From Cymbidium sinense (lineage: Eukaryota > Streptophyta > Magnoliopsida > Asparagales > Orchidaceae), in the NCBI GenBank assembly GCA_021442155.1, contig CM038228.1, positions 87,560,114-87,624,113 of the forward strand: a stretch of 64,000 nucleotides of DNA, written 5' to 3'. Under the pieces are notes generated by a model. The model was not told where the DNA came from. It was given only the letters and a program-made list of their open reading frames with translations, and did no database searches. Positions 1 through 10,669 of this stretch are shown one piece after another (position 1 is the first letter of the stretch; each line of letters opens with the position of its first letter). The position numbers and the translations under genes are program-made.

Positions 1-702
1 ATCACTAACTTTCATCATCAGTAATTTCGTTGCAACCAGCAGAGGCACATCATTTTTTTGAGTTCTCATCCAGAGCTATTTTATCTATGCCGATGCTCCT
101 TATTGACACATCATGCTCCCAATTCAAGGATAAGTAAGGTCAATCTTCAATCAACTCCTTCATACATAAAATAACATATTCGTTTAATTAAGATCACTTT
201 AAAATATTTATCATTTGCATGGGTGATATAGTATTCGTATTTTGGGACTATCATTATTACTAGGATCGATGAGTTACTGACAGATCAATATCTCGATGCA
301 CACATTGATGCTCGCTTCTCTTAGCCGAAGTATCGTCAGATGTCCCCTATTTGTACATTTCATGCTTGCATATGTTACCCCAGAATATTGGATATTACAA
401 TTCAATTCTTTGTTTAGATAAAAGCTAGAATCTATAATCGTTTCTCTTCTTTTCTTGCGAGTTATGCGTACAAAAGACGGAAGCAAAATGTTCATCCAAA
501 GATGTCACCACTGTGCAAGGTATCGAGGGTCGAAGTTAATCATACGCGCAATAATCAAGATTGACACTCGGTTGGCATATTAAGTTAGGGGCTGTATGAC
601 TCATTACCCAAACCAACCCATAAGAGCATTCTTCCTGAGATTGTAAGAATAGTTTTCAAATTTGGTTCCTCTTAACTTTTTTTTTCCTGGGCCAACTTAA
701 GG
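1..702. other. Unassigned intergenic DNA
   Basis: AT-rich sequence without a convincing reading frame. A 73-codon minus-strand frame at 274-495 shows no recognisable domain and lies in low-information sequence, so I do not call it a gene. The satellite array begins near the right end of this stretch. Confidence 0.5.
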
Positions 703-2950
703 ATGCAAAAAACACCAAATTATCATCAATTTCTAGATTGCTTCCATTAGAATGCCCTAAATATAATCTCAAAAAGAATGCAAGATAAACTGAAAAAAGT
801 AGGCCCTAAATGATTTGTACTCTCAAAAGAGATACAGAGAGTACAGATGCAAAATATCCCCAGAAACCATCCAAATAGCCCTCAATTTGCTTTCATTGGA
901 ATGCCCTAAACATAAACTCAGGAACAAGGCCAAAAAAACTGTGAAAAAATATCATAAATGATCTGTACTCTCAAGAGAGGTACAGAGAGTACAGATGCAA
1001 ACAAACCCCACAGAAACCATCCAAACAGCCTCCAAATGCTTCCATTAGAATGTAGTGAACATAATCTCAAGAACTAGGCTAAAGAAATTAGAAAAAAAAG
1101 CCCTAAATACTATGTACTCTCGAGAGAGGTACGGAGAGTATGGATACAAAATACTCCCCAGAAACCATCCAAATAGCTTCCAGATTGCTTCCATTGGAAT
1201 GCCCTAAATATAATCTCAAGAAGAATGCAAGATAAACTGAAAAAGTATGTCCTAAATGATATGTACCCTCGAAAGAGGTACAGAGAGTACAGATGCAAAA
1301 TACCTCCTAAAAACCATCCAAACAGCCTTCAAATTACTTTAATGCCTAACCATAAACTGGGAACCGTGTGTTGATAAAATCAAAAATATGAGAATGTAAA
1401 AAACCCCATAGAAACTATCCAAACAGCCTCCAAATACTTCCATTGGAATGTAATGAACATAATCTCAAAAACCAGGCTAAAGAAACAGGAAAAAAAGCCC
1501 TAAGTGCTATGTACCCTTGAGAGAGGTACGGAGAGTACAGATACAAAATACCCCCTAGAAACCATCCAAACATCCTCCAGATTGCTTCCATTGGAATGCT
1601 TTAAATATAATCTCAAGAAGAATGCAAAATAAACTGAAAAAAGTAGGCCCTAAATGATCTGTACCCTCGAAAGAGGTACAGAGAGTACAGATGCAAAATA
1701 TCCCCCATAAATCATCCAAATAGCCTTCAAATTGCTTCCATTGGAATGCCCTAACCATAAACTCAATAAATAGGCAAAATAAATTGAACAAAAAGGCCCT
1801 AAATATTTTGTACCCTCAAGAGAGGTACAGAGAGTACAGATGCAGAAAAACCTATAAAAAATAACTAGTCACCCTCCAAACTGCTTATGATGTAATGTAA
1901 TGAACATATTTACTCCAAAAAGGCCAAAATAAACTGGAAAAAATGACATAAATGATCTGTACCCTCAAGAGAGGTGCAAAGAGTATAGATGCAAAATACC
2001 CCCCAGAAACCATCCAAACAGCCTTCATATTGCTTCCATTGGAATGCCCTAACCATAAACTCAGGAACCAGGCCAAAGAAACTGTGAAAAAAAGTCATAA
2101 ATGATCTATACTCTCAAGAGAGGTATAGAGAGTACAGATGCAAAAAAAAACTCCCCAGAAACTATCAAAACAGTCTCCAAATTACTTCCATTGGAATGCC
2201 CTAAATATAATCTCAATAATTAAGCCAAAAAAACTAGAAAAGAAGTCATAAATGATTTGTACCCCAAGAGAGGTACGAGAGTATGATGCAAAATACCCCG
2301 AAACCATCCAAGCAGCTTTCAAATTGCTTCCATTAGAATGCCCTAAACATAATCTCAATAAACAGGCAAAATAAACTGGAAAAAGAAGTCCCTAAATGAT
2401 CTGTATCCTTAAGAGAGGTACAGAGAGTACAGATGCCAAAAAAACTCCCAAAGACCTTCCTAACAGCCTCCAAATTCCTTCCATTGGAATGTAATGAAAT
2501 AATCTAAAGAAGCAGGCAAAATAAATTGGAAAAAGAAGTCCATAAATGCTCTGTACCCTCCAAAGAGGTACAGAGAGTACAAATGCAAAAAACCACCCAT
2601 AAATCATCCAAATAGCCATCAAATTGCTTCCATTGGAATGTAATGAATATAATCAAAAGAAGTAAGCAAAATAAACTGGAAAAGAAGTCCAAATGCTCAG
2701 ACCTCCGAGAGGTACAGAGAGTACATATGCAAAAAAAAATATCCAGAAATCATCCAAGCAGCCATCAAATTGCTTCCATTGGAATGCCCTAAACATAATC
2801 TCAAGAAACAGGCAAAATAAATGGGAAAAAGAAGTCTCTAAATGCTCTGTACCCTCCAAAGAGGTACAGAGAGTACAGATGCAAAATAATACTAAAAAGT
2901 AAAAATTCAACCAAACAGCATCCAAATTACTTCTAATGGAATGTAATGAA
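703..2950. repeat. Satellite array, about 149-bp monomer, ~15 copies
   Basis: A GTAC-centred core recurs at about 817, 965, 1114, 1263, 1511, 1661, 1810, 1959, 2108, 2259, 2403, 2553, 2697 and 2849, a period of 144-152 bp. One partial monomer lies between 1263 and 1511. Each monomer carries a dyad (CTGTACTCTC ... GAGAGGTACAG, then GAGAGTACAG), a variable A-rich run, and a second conserved block that includes TTGCTTCCATTGGAATG. The copies differ by substitutions and small indels, so the array is old rather than newly amplified. Minus-strand frames through it are a by-product of the periodicity. Its family is unknown to me. Confidence 0.9.
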
Positions 2951-3368
2951 CATATTCTCTTCAGACAAACCAGGAATATTACTAACAAACCGTATACGAG
3001 AAACATTATCGATGAATTTTTATTTAATACATCCTCAGCTAAATTGGTTGTTATTTCCTCAACGTTCTTCATCTTCATGGTTCTTTTGTAAAAAGGAAAT
3101 TAGAGTTTCTATTTCTCTTCTGAGCTCGGTTTGCCTGAAAAAAATACACCCTAAACCCTAAATATGTCAATATATTTCTTTTAAATTCCTCCCACGCATT
3201 CCAACGCTTTCACACCGTTTGAACGACGCTGCCGGGGAAACGATCGTGAATACGCCATCCCTTTAAAGCATCGCCCATCAAGCATCGCTGCTAAGCACTA
3301 AAAAGGGAAAAAATATCCGGACACGCTCATGGATGCAGATGTGTGGACTCCAAACTTAATATTTTCTT
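2951..3368. other. Unassigned DNA between satellite and 0.8-kb repeat
   Basis: No gene or repeat recognised. There is a locally GC-richer stretch around 3190-3300. Confidence 0.4.
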
Positions 3369-3999
3369 TAGAGAGAGAGAGAGAGGAAAAGAGAGAAAGG
3401 CAGATGTAAAGAGAGCATGGGATGAAAACAATGAGAGGTGCGGCAGTTTAGAGTAAGATGTGGCAATGGTGCTAAGACTTTGAGATTATCGATGGTAACC
3501 AGGATAAGAATGAGACATGTCTTACCGTGGATTGTAAGGTGGTTTTCACAGATTTGTTGAAGAGGGAAATGAGTTTAGTGGCGCCTTAATAGTGGTCACC
3601 GGAGTTGGGGACTAGCGATAGGAGGCATGGCAGTGAGGTCATTCTGACTTGACCGAGACTCACCGGAAGTCATTGGTGTAAGAGGCAACCGAGAAGAAAT
3701 GAAGTCAAGAGAGTCGCTGGTCGGGACTAGTTCAAAGTAAGAGATTTGAGGGCATCAAGAAACAAAATTTGTCGATCAATGGTGTTATTGCCAACTTGAG
3801 ACTCAAGAGAGAGGGTTGAAGGTTTGGGTTAGTTGCCACCAAAGGAAGAGAAAGAGGTGAGGCCATGCAAAAGCTAGCTAGAACGCTTGATATAGAGGGA
3901 GAAACAAGGATGACGTGGCTCATGAGGCCGGAGTGCTGTGGGAGTAGAGTGTTGATTGAGCAAGAAGGGAAAATAGTGGGAAGGTTTGAAGCAAGAGAT

Positions 4000-4060
<61 letters not shown>

Positions 4061-4182
4061 TTTTTTTGTTTGTATTTCATCATAATTTTTGAGGCAATTG
4101 TACATAATATTGAAACTATTACTATTTAAAAAATTAGCATCTTCTTACCTCTATTTTTCAAATTCTCACCCAAATATTGAAA
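3369..4182. repeat. Unclassified 0.8-kb dispersed repeat, copy A
   Basis: Closely similar over its whole length, and in the same orientation, to 25660-26528 inside the MDHAR intron. Both copies start in a GA-rich run and share a block with GTTTAGAGTAAGATGTGGCA, a block with AACCGAGAAGAAATGAAGTC, and a tail with TTTCATCATAATTTTTGAGG. Copy A is shorter through many small deletions and has an expanded (GA)n near 4005-4054. Frames of Ser/Leu or Arg/Glu repeats here are translated microsatellite. I see no terminal repeats, target duplication or coding domain, so the class stays open. Confidence 0.75.
4005..4054. repeat. (GA)n microsatellite
   Basis: An uninterrupted GA dinucleotide run of about 48 bp near the right end of the dispersed repeat. 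Copy B has only a short interrupted GA run at the matching place, so the expansion is specific to this copy. Confidence 0.95.
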
Positions 4183-4370
4183 TTTTACACCAACAAAGAT
4201 GTGACTAGTATCATCCAATAAGTGATATTGTTAAAAAAAATAATATAACATCACTAAATTATAGTTAAGACCATAATCATCAAGCTAACTTGCTCAGTAT
4301 AAAATGACATCATTAAATTATGTTCATAGTTAAAGCTCAAAATTTTCCCATGGTTCAATCTCTTTAATAG

Positions 4371-5238
4371 TGATATGACACTGAAAATTCTACTAGTCGA
4401 AGCACGAATCTTGGTGTTGAAAGTAAACTAATCCGAAGTTGAAACTGGTCGAGCTCAAACACTTAAAATGTCATTGGAAACTTTGGGATATCAGTTAAAT
4501 CCCTAAATAGCCCTCAAACATGGAGTGTTTATAGTTAAATCGAGCGTCTCGATGAGCCGGATCTAACAAGCCCAAGATATCACAATTCCAACTTCATTTG
4601 ATCATTCAAATACTTAAAATACATCCAATGATCAAAGGAATCATTTTGAGCCGTCTGATGAAGTGGAGTGGTTCGGATTTTGCATGTATTTATAGAGACG
4701 CCACTCCTCCAATCTATAAATATCCCCTCATTCCTCATATGAGGGGACGGCAAGTAAGAGAGAGAAGAGAGCTCTAAAGCTTGAAGATCCTCCAAGCACA
4801 ATCGTGCCACAACTCGACGGTCGTCAACCACCGCCACCGCCGCCGCCCCGCCGCCGATCCTCACCGCCGTCAATCTCGTCTCCATCACCTTCATCGCCGC
4901 TGGAATTGTTCCCCGCTGTTCACCATCATCTGCAACCACTAGCAACTGTTACAACCTGAACGTGACTATATGGTTATTGTTGTCTGATTTTGGGATTCAC
5001 ATTGTCAACGCTTCTCATATACAATTATGTAATCCCATTATCGGGAAAACTTGTACTCCAAAATAAATACATAGTGGAAGCTTTTTACTGGGGTAGGCCC
5101 TGTGGTTTTTTCTCTCTTTTTGAGGTTTTTCAAGTAAAAATTCTGGAGTTTTATCATTAATTCTTCAAACATCTCTGTGTGTGCTGGACTCCGCAATAAA
5201 GCTAAGGCGTAAACTTTTACTCTACTGCAACTGGTTTT
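4371..5238 (+). repeat. 5' LTR of the non-autonomous element
   Basis: Matches 7263-8069 throughout. A TATA-like TCTATAAATA lies at 4713-4722 and is immediately followed by an inverted repeat, CCCCTCAT (4724-4731) and ATGAGGGG (4739-4746), that could form a hairpin in the RNA leader. The 3' LTR retains TATAAATA at 7581-7588. A degenerate primer binding site may begin near TGG at 5232, but the match is poor. Confidence 0.8.
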
Positions 5239-5639
5239 CTAGCACGCAGCTTATGCCATGGGAAATTCCCATTATTTCATCTTGTATGACACCAAGTTTT
5301 CCAACAAGATCAAAACCACCATCGAGGTGGAGCATTTCAAGCTTTTAAAGAGCGCAGTAAGAATGAAGATTCATCAAACTTCGCTCCTTGATTTTATCAA
5401 AATTGGGGGGGCAACTCTTAATCTCGTAAGATCGCCCATGTTAATATGTTAAGCATCTAATCGATTACCATCCCAAGAAATAAGTCAAAGTTGGAGGATA
5501 TTTCAACATTGAGAAGAGATATAACTTTGCAAATTATGATTTTCAATCATACTCATGGAAAACAAGACCAAAGTTAAGAGCAACTTTGGCTACACCACAA
5601 CGGATGTTTTGATTCGACCTCTTCCACGGCCATCATCTT

Positions 5640-6180
5640 AATACTTGCCAAAACCGCTGGATTACCTTCACGGCTGCTAACGCTCGCCGCCGGTACCGCT
5701 CAATTATCGCCGGATATCCGCTTTCACCATCGCCAATTAATCTTCACTGCCAACACCATCGCTGCCATCTCGCCGACTACCGACGCTCACTTCGCCGACT
5801 ACCGCCGCTAATTTCGCCGCTGACACTGCCGCTGCAACCACTATCGCTGCCATCGCACTACCATCGCTGGCCATACTATCGCCGGCCACCGCTTATCGAC
5901 CACGCCGCCACTGCGCATCACTATCACCGGTAATCTCCGCCGGTTACCACTTACTATCACGCTATCTCGCTGATTTACCGACATCGCATTACTGCTGACT
6001 ACTATCGCTGCCACCGACATTCTCTCGGCTACAACCACTATCGCTGCCACTACGCTTACTGCCGCCACTATCACGCCATATCCGGCTGCTACCATCATCG
6101 CCGTTATCCGCTGACCACCGCCATCGGGCATCGCCACGACACCGGCCACCATCCGGGCATCACCGCCAACCCCCATCTCC
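5640..6180. repeat. GC-rich imperfect triplet region inside the LTR element
   Basis: The interior contains a run rich in CGCC, ATC, ACC and GCT triplets with an approximate 3-bp rhythm. It is strikingly GC-rich next to its AT-rich surroundings. A minus-strand frame here reads as a Val/Ala-rich low-complexity peptide, which I regard as an artefact of composition rather than a protein. Confidence 0.7.
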
Positions 6181-6195
6181 GGTTATCGCTGGCGA

Positions 6196-6510
6196 TCGCT
6201 TCAACCCGGCCGGTAACGAGTACAATTGACGCTCTTCGGGAAAATCAGATACAACGTATGCGGACCTTGATCGCTTCAACCCGTGGTCCGACGAGATTGA
6301 TGCCTCTTTCGAGGGAAAATTGTAGACACGTTGTATGTATCGCGGGCCTTGATCCTCCAACCCGTCCGACGAGTACTTGATCTTTCGAGGGAAAATGTAG
6401 ATATATGTATTATAGCCTGACGCTTCCAAACCCGGTCGATCCGACGAGGCCAGTTGACACCTCTTTCGAGGGAAAACTGGAACAACAACGTATGTACCGC
6501 GGGCCTTGAC
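6196..6510. repeat. ~80-90-bp tandem repeat, four degenerate units
   Basis: Units begin near 6196, 6271, 6351 and 6421. They share CTTCAACCCG, a CGACGAG block, CTTTCGAGGGAAAA, and a GTATGTA...GGGCCTTGA tail. The repeat lies wholly inside the non-autonomous LTR element and is absent from its LTRs. Confidence 0.8.
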
Positions 6511-7262
6511 CACCTCCGAATGACCTCATCTTAAGAAGAAGATGAACACTCAAGCATATGATGAGTGTGCCTTCTCCCTTGGCCCTCGGGTGGTTTTATA
6601 GACCCCTATAGGGAGAAAAAGGTAAAAAAAATCAAGAAAAATTGCAAAAACCCACTGAAAATCGCCCAAAATAGATGAAAACGGGTCAAAACGGGCAAAA
6701 ATGGACAAAACCCTCATGGGCCCGCTCACTTCGCATGGGCGCGCGCCACCGAAGCGCGCTTCCGCCCTAAATTCATTATTCTCAGCTACCCATCGCTGTC
6801 AAGTCGCCGCGACGACCCATCATATCCACACGCCGTAGGTGGCCCACGAACCACCCGGACGACCCGCCGCTTCCTCTTCGCGACCGACCATCGCGGACCG
6901 GCGCCCACGCACAACCCACATTTCGCGACGCCAGTGACCAGCCGCGCCACACGCCGGTCCGCACTCCCTCCATCATAGCGCGCAGCGGAGAGCGAGCGGC
7001 CGCCATGGGTGAGCGCGCAGCGCCTACGCACCTACAAGCTCCGTGAATGTCTGATGGGTCCATAACTCAAATCAAATCTTGCGCACTTGCACATCTCTAC
7101 ACCCGCTTCGTGATCATAATCTTGTGCTCCCATGAAGATATGTTCTTTCAAAATGTATGATTAATGGACCCGCAAATTTCATTGAAGAATTTGCTATTTT
7201 CAAGTATTTGGTATATATATTTTTGGACGATTGAGATAATGTCATCCAAAAATAGGGGCAAC

Positions 7263-8069
7263 TGATATGACACTTAAAATGTCGAAGCACAAATATTGAT
7301 ATTAAAAGCAAGTTGATCCGAAGTTGAAATTGGTCGAGATCAAGCACTTAAAATATCATTGGAAACTTTGGAATAAATAGCTTTCAAACAGAGTTTATAG
7401 TCAAATCGAGCGTCTCGATGAGCCGGATCTAACAAGCCCAAGATCTCATAATTTTGACTTCATTTAAGTATTAAAATACACAAAATACATCATATTATCA
7501 AGGGAATCATCATGAATCGTCTGATGGAGTGGAGGGGTACGGGTTTTGTATGTATTTATAGAAATGCCACTCCTCTAATCTATAAATAACCCCTCATTTT
7601 TCATATGAGAGAGGCCAAGCAAGAGAGAGGAGAGAGCTCTAAAGCTTGAAGATCCTCCAAGCACAATCGTGCCACCACTCGACGGTCATCAACCACCGCC
7701 ACCGCCGTCACCGCCATCCTCGTTGTCAATCTGTTTGCCTCCATCATGATGACCTTCATCGTCAGTCAATGTTCCTCGTTGTTCACCATCATCTGCTACC
7801 ACTAGCAACTGTTACCACCTAAACGTGACTACATAGTTGTTGTTCCCTTCTCATATACAATTCTGTAATCCAATTATCGAGAAAAATTTTGTACTCTGAA
7901 ATAGATACATAGTGGAAGATTTTTGCTAGGCTAGGCCCCGTGGTTTTTTCCCTCATTTTGAGATTTTTTCACGTAAAAATTTCTGGAGTTTTCTTGTTCA
8001 CTTTTAAATACCCGTTGGATTTTATAACAAGGCTAAGGCGTAAACTTTCACTCTACCACAACTGGTTTT
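7263..8069 (+). repeat. 3' LTR of the non-autonomous element
   Basis: Direct partner of 4371-5238, preceded by the polypurine tract at about 7248-7260. It keeps the TATAAATA box (7581-7588) and the CTAAGGCGTAAACTTT motif near its end, and is followed by AATAG (8070-8074), which repeats the 5' flank. Confidence 0.8.
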
Positions 8070-8074
8070 AATAG

Positions 8075-8791
8075 AGATAAGATTGACTTAAAATTATCTC
8101 CTTATACAAATATTCATTATAAGTCTAAAAGGCTCTTTGGACAATGCAACACATGACCTTGATAACAATCATTAAGCCAAGTTGTGCCACTTCCTTGACT
8201 AAATAGACCAAATCCCACAAAAACGTAAAATGATAAATTCACAAAATCATAATTGAGTTTTCCATTATTCCTCTCACCATTAGCTTCAAGAAAATAGTAG
8301 TATAATTTCTTATATTTAAAATTAAATTTACTGCTACTACTACTATAAGAGTTGGGCATGAGTTTTTGAAACCCATAGAGATCTATAGAGCAAGAACCCC
8401 GAAAGGGCATCCAAATAATTTATTAGAGATATACATAATTAATGGGGACAATTAATGTGGTGTACTTTAGACATACACTACATTTATTATTATTTATTGG
8501 TCTTTCTTTTAATCTACAAATCGACATAATTAAATATGATAAAAAAAGATACAACGTAATTTTAATAAAAGATTAAATAAAAGTCTTCAATTTATCATCC
8601 ATGTTGCCTAATGGACTATTCTAATGCATTGTAAATGTTAAAACATTTGAGAATCCCCAATATATATATATAACCCCCTCACTCTTTTATCCCTTTTTTT
8701 TGTTTTATATACTCTAACTTAGGGGATGTCACTCGTTCATTTACATAAGTGTCACTCTCTCTTACTCTCTACGTCCCCTATTGCCAACTTA
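8075..8791. other. Unassigned intergenic DNA
   Basis: AT-rich DNA. Short open frames around 8117-8410 (minus) show no domain I can name. No repeat boundary seen. Confidence 0.4.
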
Positions 8792-9154
8792 GGGGTTGTT
8801 TTGTTGTCTGATTGAATAATCGCATTCTAAATATTTTGAACATTTTCGCGTTATTGCAAGTAAAGTAAAATTCGATAATGTAATACATTTCAAATACACT
8901 AGAAAGTTGTATTTGAATTCGGACTTGGCAATTCCAAATACACCGCCAATGTAAAGTGATGTATGCCACGCCGCCTCCCACCATGTCAAAACCTTTACAT
9001 TTACATTACATTTTGTTAACCAAACAAAAAAGCAAAGTCATGAATTTGTAAAGCTCTCAACCAAACAACTATAAAGTAATCATTTTACACTGAATTCCTT
9101 TTACACTGCATTCCTTTTATACTGCATTCCAAATGTAGGCAACCAATAAGCCCC
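8792..9154. mobile_element. Tourist-like MITE candidate (PIF/Harbinger type)
   Basis: A 363-bp segment starts GGGGTTGTTTTGTTGTCT, and its reverse complement starts GGGGCTTATTGGTTGCCT (about 13 of 18 positions identical). TTA flanks it on both sides (8789-8791 and 9155-9157), the target duplication expected for PIF/Harbinger elements. Tandem TTTTACACTGCATTCC-like motifs lie near the right end. Minus-strand frames at 8778-8989 fall inside this element and are not evidence of a gene. The imperfect TIRs keep confidence moderate. Confidence 0.5.
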
Positions 9155-9157
9155 TTA

Positions 9158-9799
9158 ATGTAAGGTACACAAAAAAACTCATGCCTCCTTATATTCTATA
9201 TGGAGGGACCTTGTGCAACGTATGCATCTTTTTAAACATTGTTAAAAAAAACTATATTATGTTATTCTATGTTTTCTTCATATATGAATCCACCTCAATG
9301 TCCCAACACACCCTTCTTAGAATGTTGCATGTAAAAGTTTCCCTTCCTAAGGCCAAGGCACTATTTATTTCCATCTTTCTTGATTTGGTTGGGAACTCAA
9401 ATCATGATGTCTCATATTTCCTAGTATGATTGAAAGGCTCATCACATTGTTTGATACCCCATCATTGAGGTGACATAAAAGCACTACAAAGTCCATCCAA
9501 ACTTACCTCAAAGTTAAAACAAAGGTTACTTTTGAGACCAAAATAACATGATAAAAGGTTAAAAAAATCCTATGTAAAAATTATTTTAAAAAAAGGATTA
9601 AATAAAACCAAATTTTATAATGCAACTCACATTAAAAAATGGCTTGCATGAACTCTTGTGACTCGCTTATGAGTGTGAAAGAACTCCTAAATGTCTCTTA
9701 GAGCACCACCCACTTAAATAAAATGTGAAATGATATGCATTGTACCCTATTTTAAGCATGAATTCTTCCCCCAACAAGAAACACAGATCCATTAGCGCA
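9158..9799. other. Unassigned intergenic DNA
   Basis: A plus-strand frame at 9181-9429 has no recognisable domain. Nothing else is supported before the Mutator-like element. Confidence 0.4.
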
Positions 9800-9808
9800 A
9801 ATAAAATA

Positions 9809-9905
9809 GGGCAAATTTTTAAAATAAGTGTGGTTTAAAATGTAATTAGTAATTTAAGTATCTTAAAAGAAAATTTAGATATAGGTATAGTCACCCATTT
9901 AAGGC
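9809..9905 (+). repeat. MULE left terminal inverted repeat
   Basis: Inverted partner of roughly 17825-17921. Shared motifs include TTTTTAAAATAA, TGGTTTAAAA, AATTTAAG and ATTTAGATATA. Similarity decays inward, so the full TIR may reach about 9990. Confidence 0.85.
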
Positions 9906-10024
9906 ACTAGCACATCAAAGACGCGGCAAAGCACTCATGATTCAGAAGGGACTAGTCAGCTTAACGCCACTACCAGAATGCTCAGGGCTGTCATTAAACG
10001 CGACTAGCTGGAACATTTTTTTGG

Positions 10025-10310
10025 TTGAATGTGAAGAGGTTTAGGGAGAAGTATAGGGGATTTACATATGGTATTTGTTTATTTAGAGAAAGCATGTGAT
10101 AAAGTTCCAAGAGAAGTTTTTTGGAGAGTTGTAGAAAAGAGAAGAGTTAATATTGGGCATATTCAAGTCATTAAGGATATGTATACTAGAGCTATTACTT
10201 GTGTCCAAACACATAGAGGATTAACAATATATTTTCCTATTTCAATTGGAAAACATCAAGGATTTGTTTTAATCCACTATCTTTTTGCTTTATTTTATGT
10301 ATGTTCTTAC
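10025..10310 (+). pseudogene. RTE-type LINE reverse transcriptase fragment 1
   Basis: Reads as part of an RTE-clade reverse transcriptase: a LEKACDKVPREVFW motif (functional copies have AYDKVP), then IKDMYTRA, and FPISIGKHQGF followed by a decayed FALVMDVL-like segment. The FADD/FVDD catalytic box is not present in this piece. It lies just inside the MULE left TIR and so inserted into, or was carried by, the MULE. It is followed directly by a second copy of nearly the same domain. Confidence 0.8.
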
Positions 10311-10542
10311 TATGTATGTAATACATTTGTTAAGAGGTTTGATGGAATAGAATAGAGGGAGGAAGAAGGATCTAAATATGATATTTGTTGATTTAGGAAA
10401 ATCATGTGATAAAGTTCCATGCAAAGTTTTTTGGAGAGTTGTAGAAAAGAGAGGAGTTAATATTTAGCATATTCAAGTCATCAAGGATATGTACACTAGA
10501 GCTATTACTTGTGTCCACACACATAGAGGATTACCAAAATAG
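10311..10542 (+). pseudogene. RTE-type LINE reverse transcriptase fragment 2
   Basis: Starts slightly upstream of the equivalent point in fragment 1 (HLLRGLME-like codons) and repeats the DKVP, RVVEKRGVN and IKDMYTRA blocks, with stops. It ends near a GGATTACCAAAATAG sequence. The head-to-tail arrangement suggests partial duplication or two insertions. No target duplication found. Confidence 0.75.
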
Positions 10543-10669
10543 TGCAATATAATAAAGTTCCAAGATATATATAGAGAAATGAAACATCTACTATAGCACA
10601 ATACAAAAAGGAAAATAAAACATAAATGAATATATGTACTATAAACACATAGGCCACAATCCGAAACAG

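Larger units (their letters stand above)
4371..8069 (+). mobile_element. Non-autonomous LTR retrotransposon (3.7 kb)
   Basis: Two direct repeats (4371-5238 and 7263-8069) start with TGATATGACACT and share motifs to their right ends, including CTAAGGCGTAAACTTT and AACTGGTTTT. A purine run (AAAAATAGGGGC) sits directly before the right copy, as expected for a polypurine tract on the plus strand. AATAG flanks both sides (4366-4370 and 8070-8074), a plausible 5-bp target duplication. The 2-kb interior has no gag, protease, reverse transcriptase or integrase that I can recognise. It holds GC-rich triplet sequence and a short tandem repeat instead. This looks like a LARD-type element dependent on a partner. 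The exact LTR ends are uncertain because they do not finish in CA. Confidence 0.8.

Noticed and set aside
703..2950. CRISPR-like repeat and spacer appearance of the satellite
   Set aside because: The whole ~149-bp unit repeats, there are no unique spacers, and the context is plant nuclear DNA.
2653..3078. 141-codon minus-strand frame
   Set aside because: It runs through satellite monomers and repeats the same peptide with the 149-bp period. Openness follows from the repeat, not from selection.
3874..4105. Ser/Leu-repeat and Arg/Glu-repeat peptides
   Set aside because: They are translations of the (GA)n microsatellite.
5841..6176. Val/Ala/Met-rich 111-codon frame
   Set aside because: Low-complexity translation of GC-rich triplet sequence inside a non-autonomous LTR element; no domain and biased composition.
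10068..10355. Host gene of 95 codons
   Set aside because: The peptide is an RTE LINE reverse transcriptase fragment with broken motifs, repeated directly downstream.
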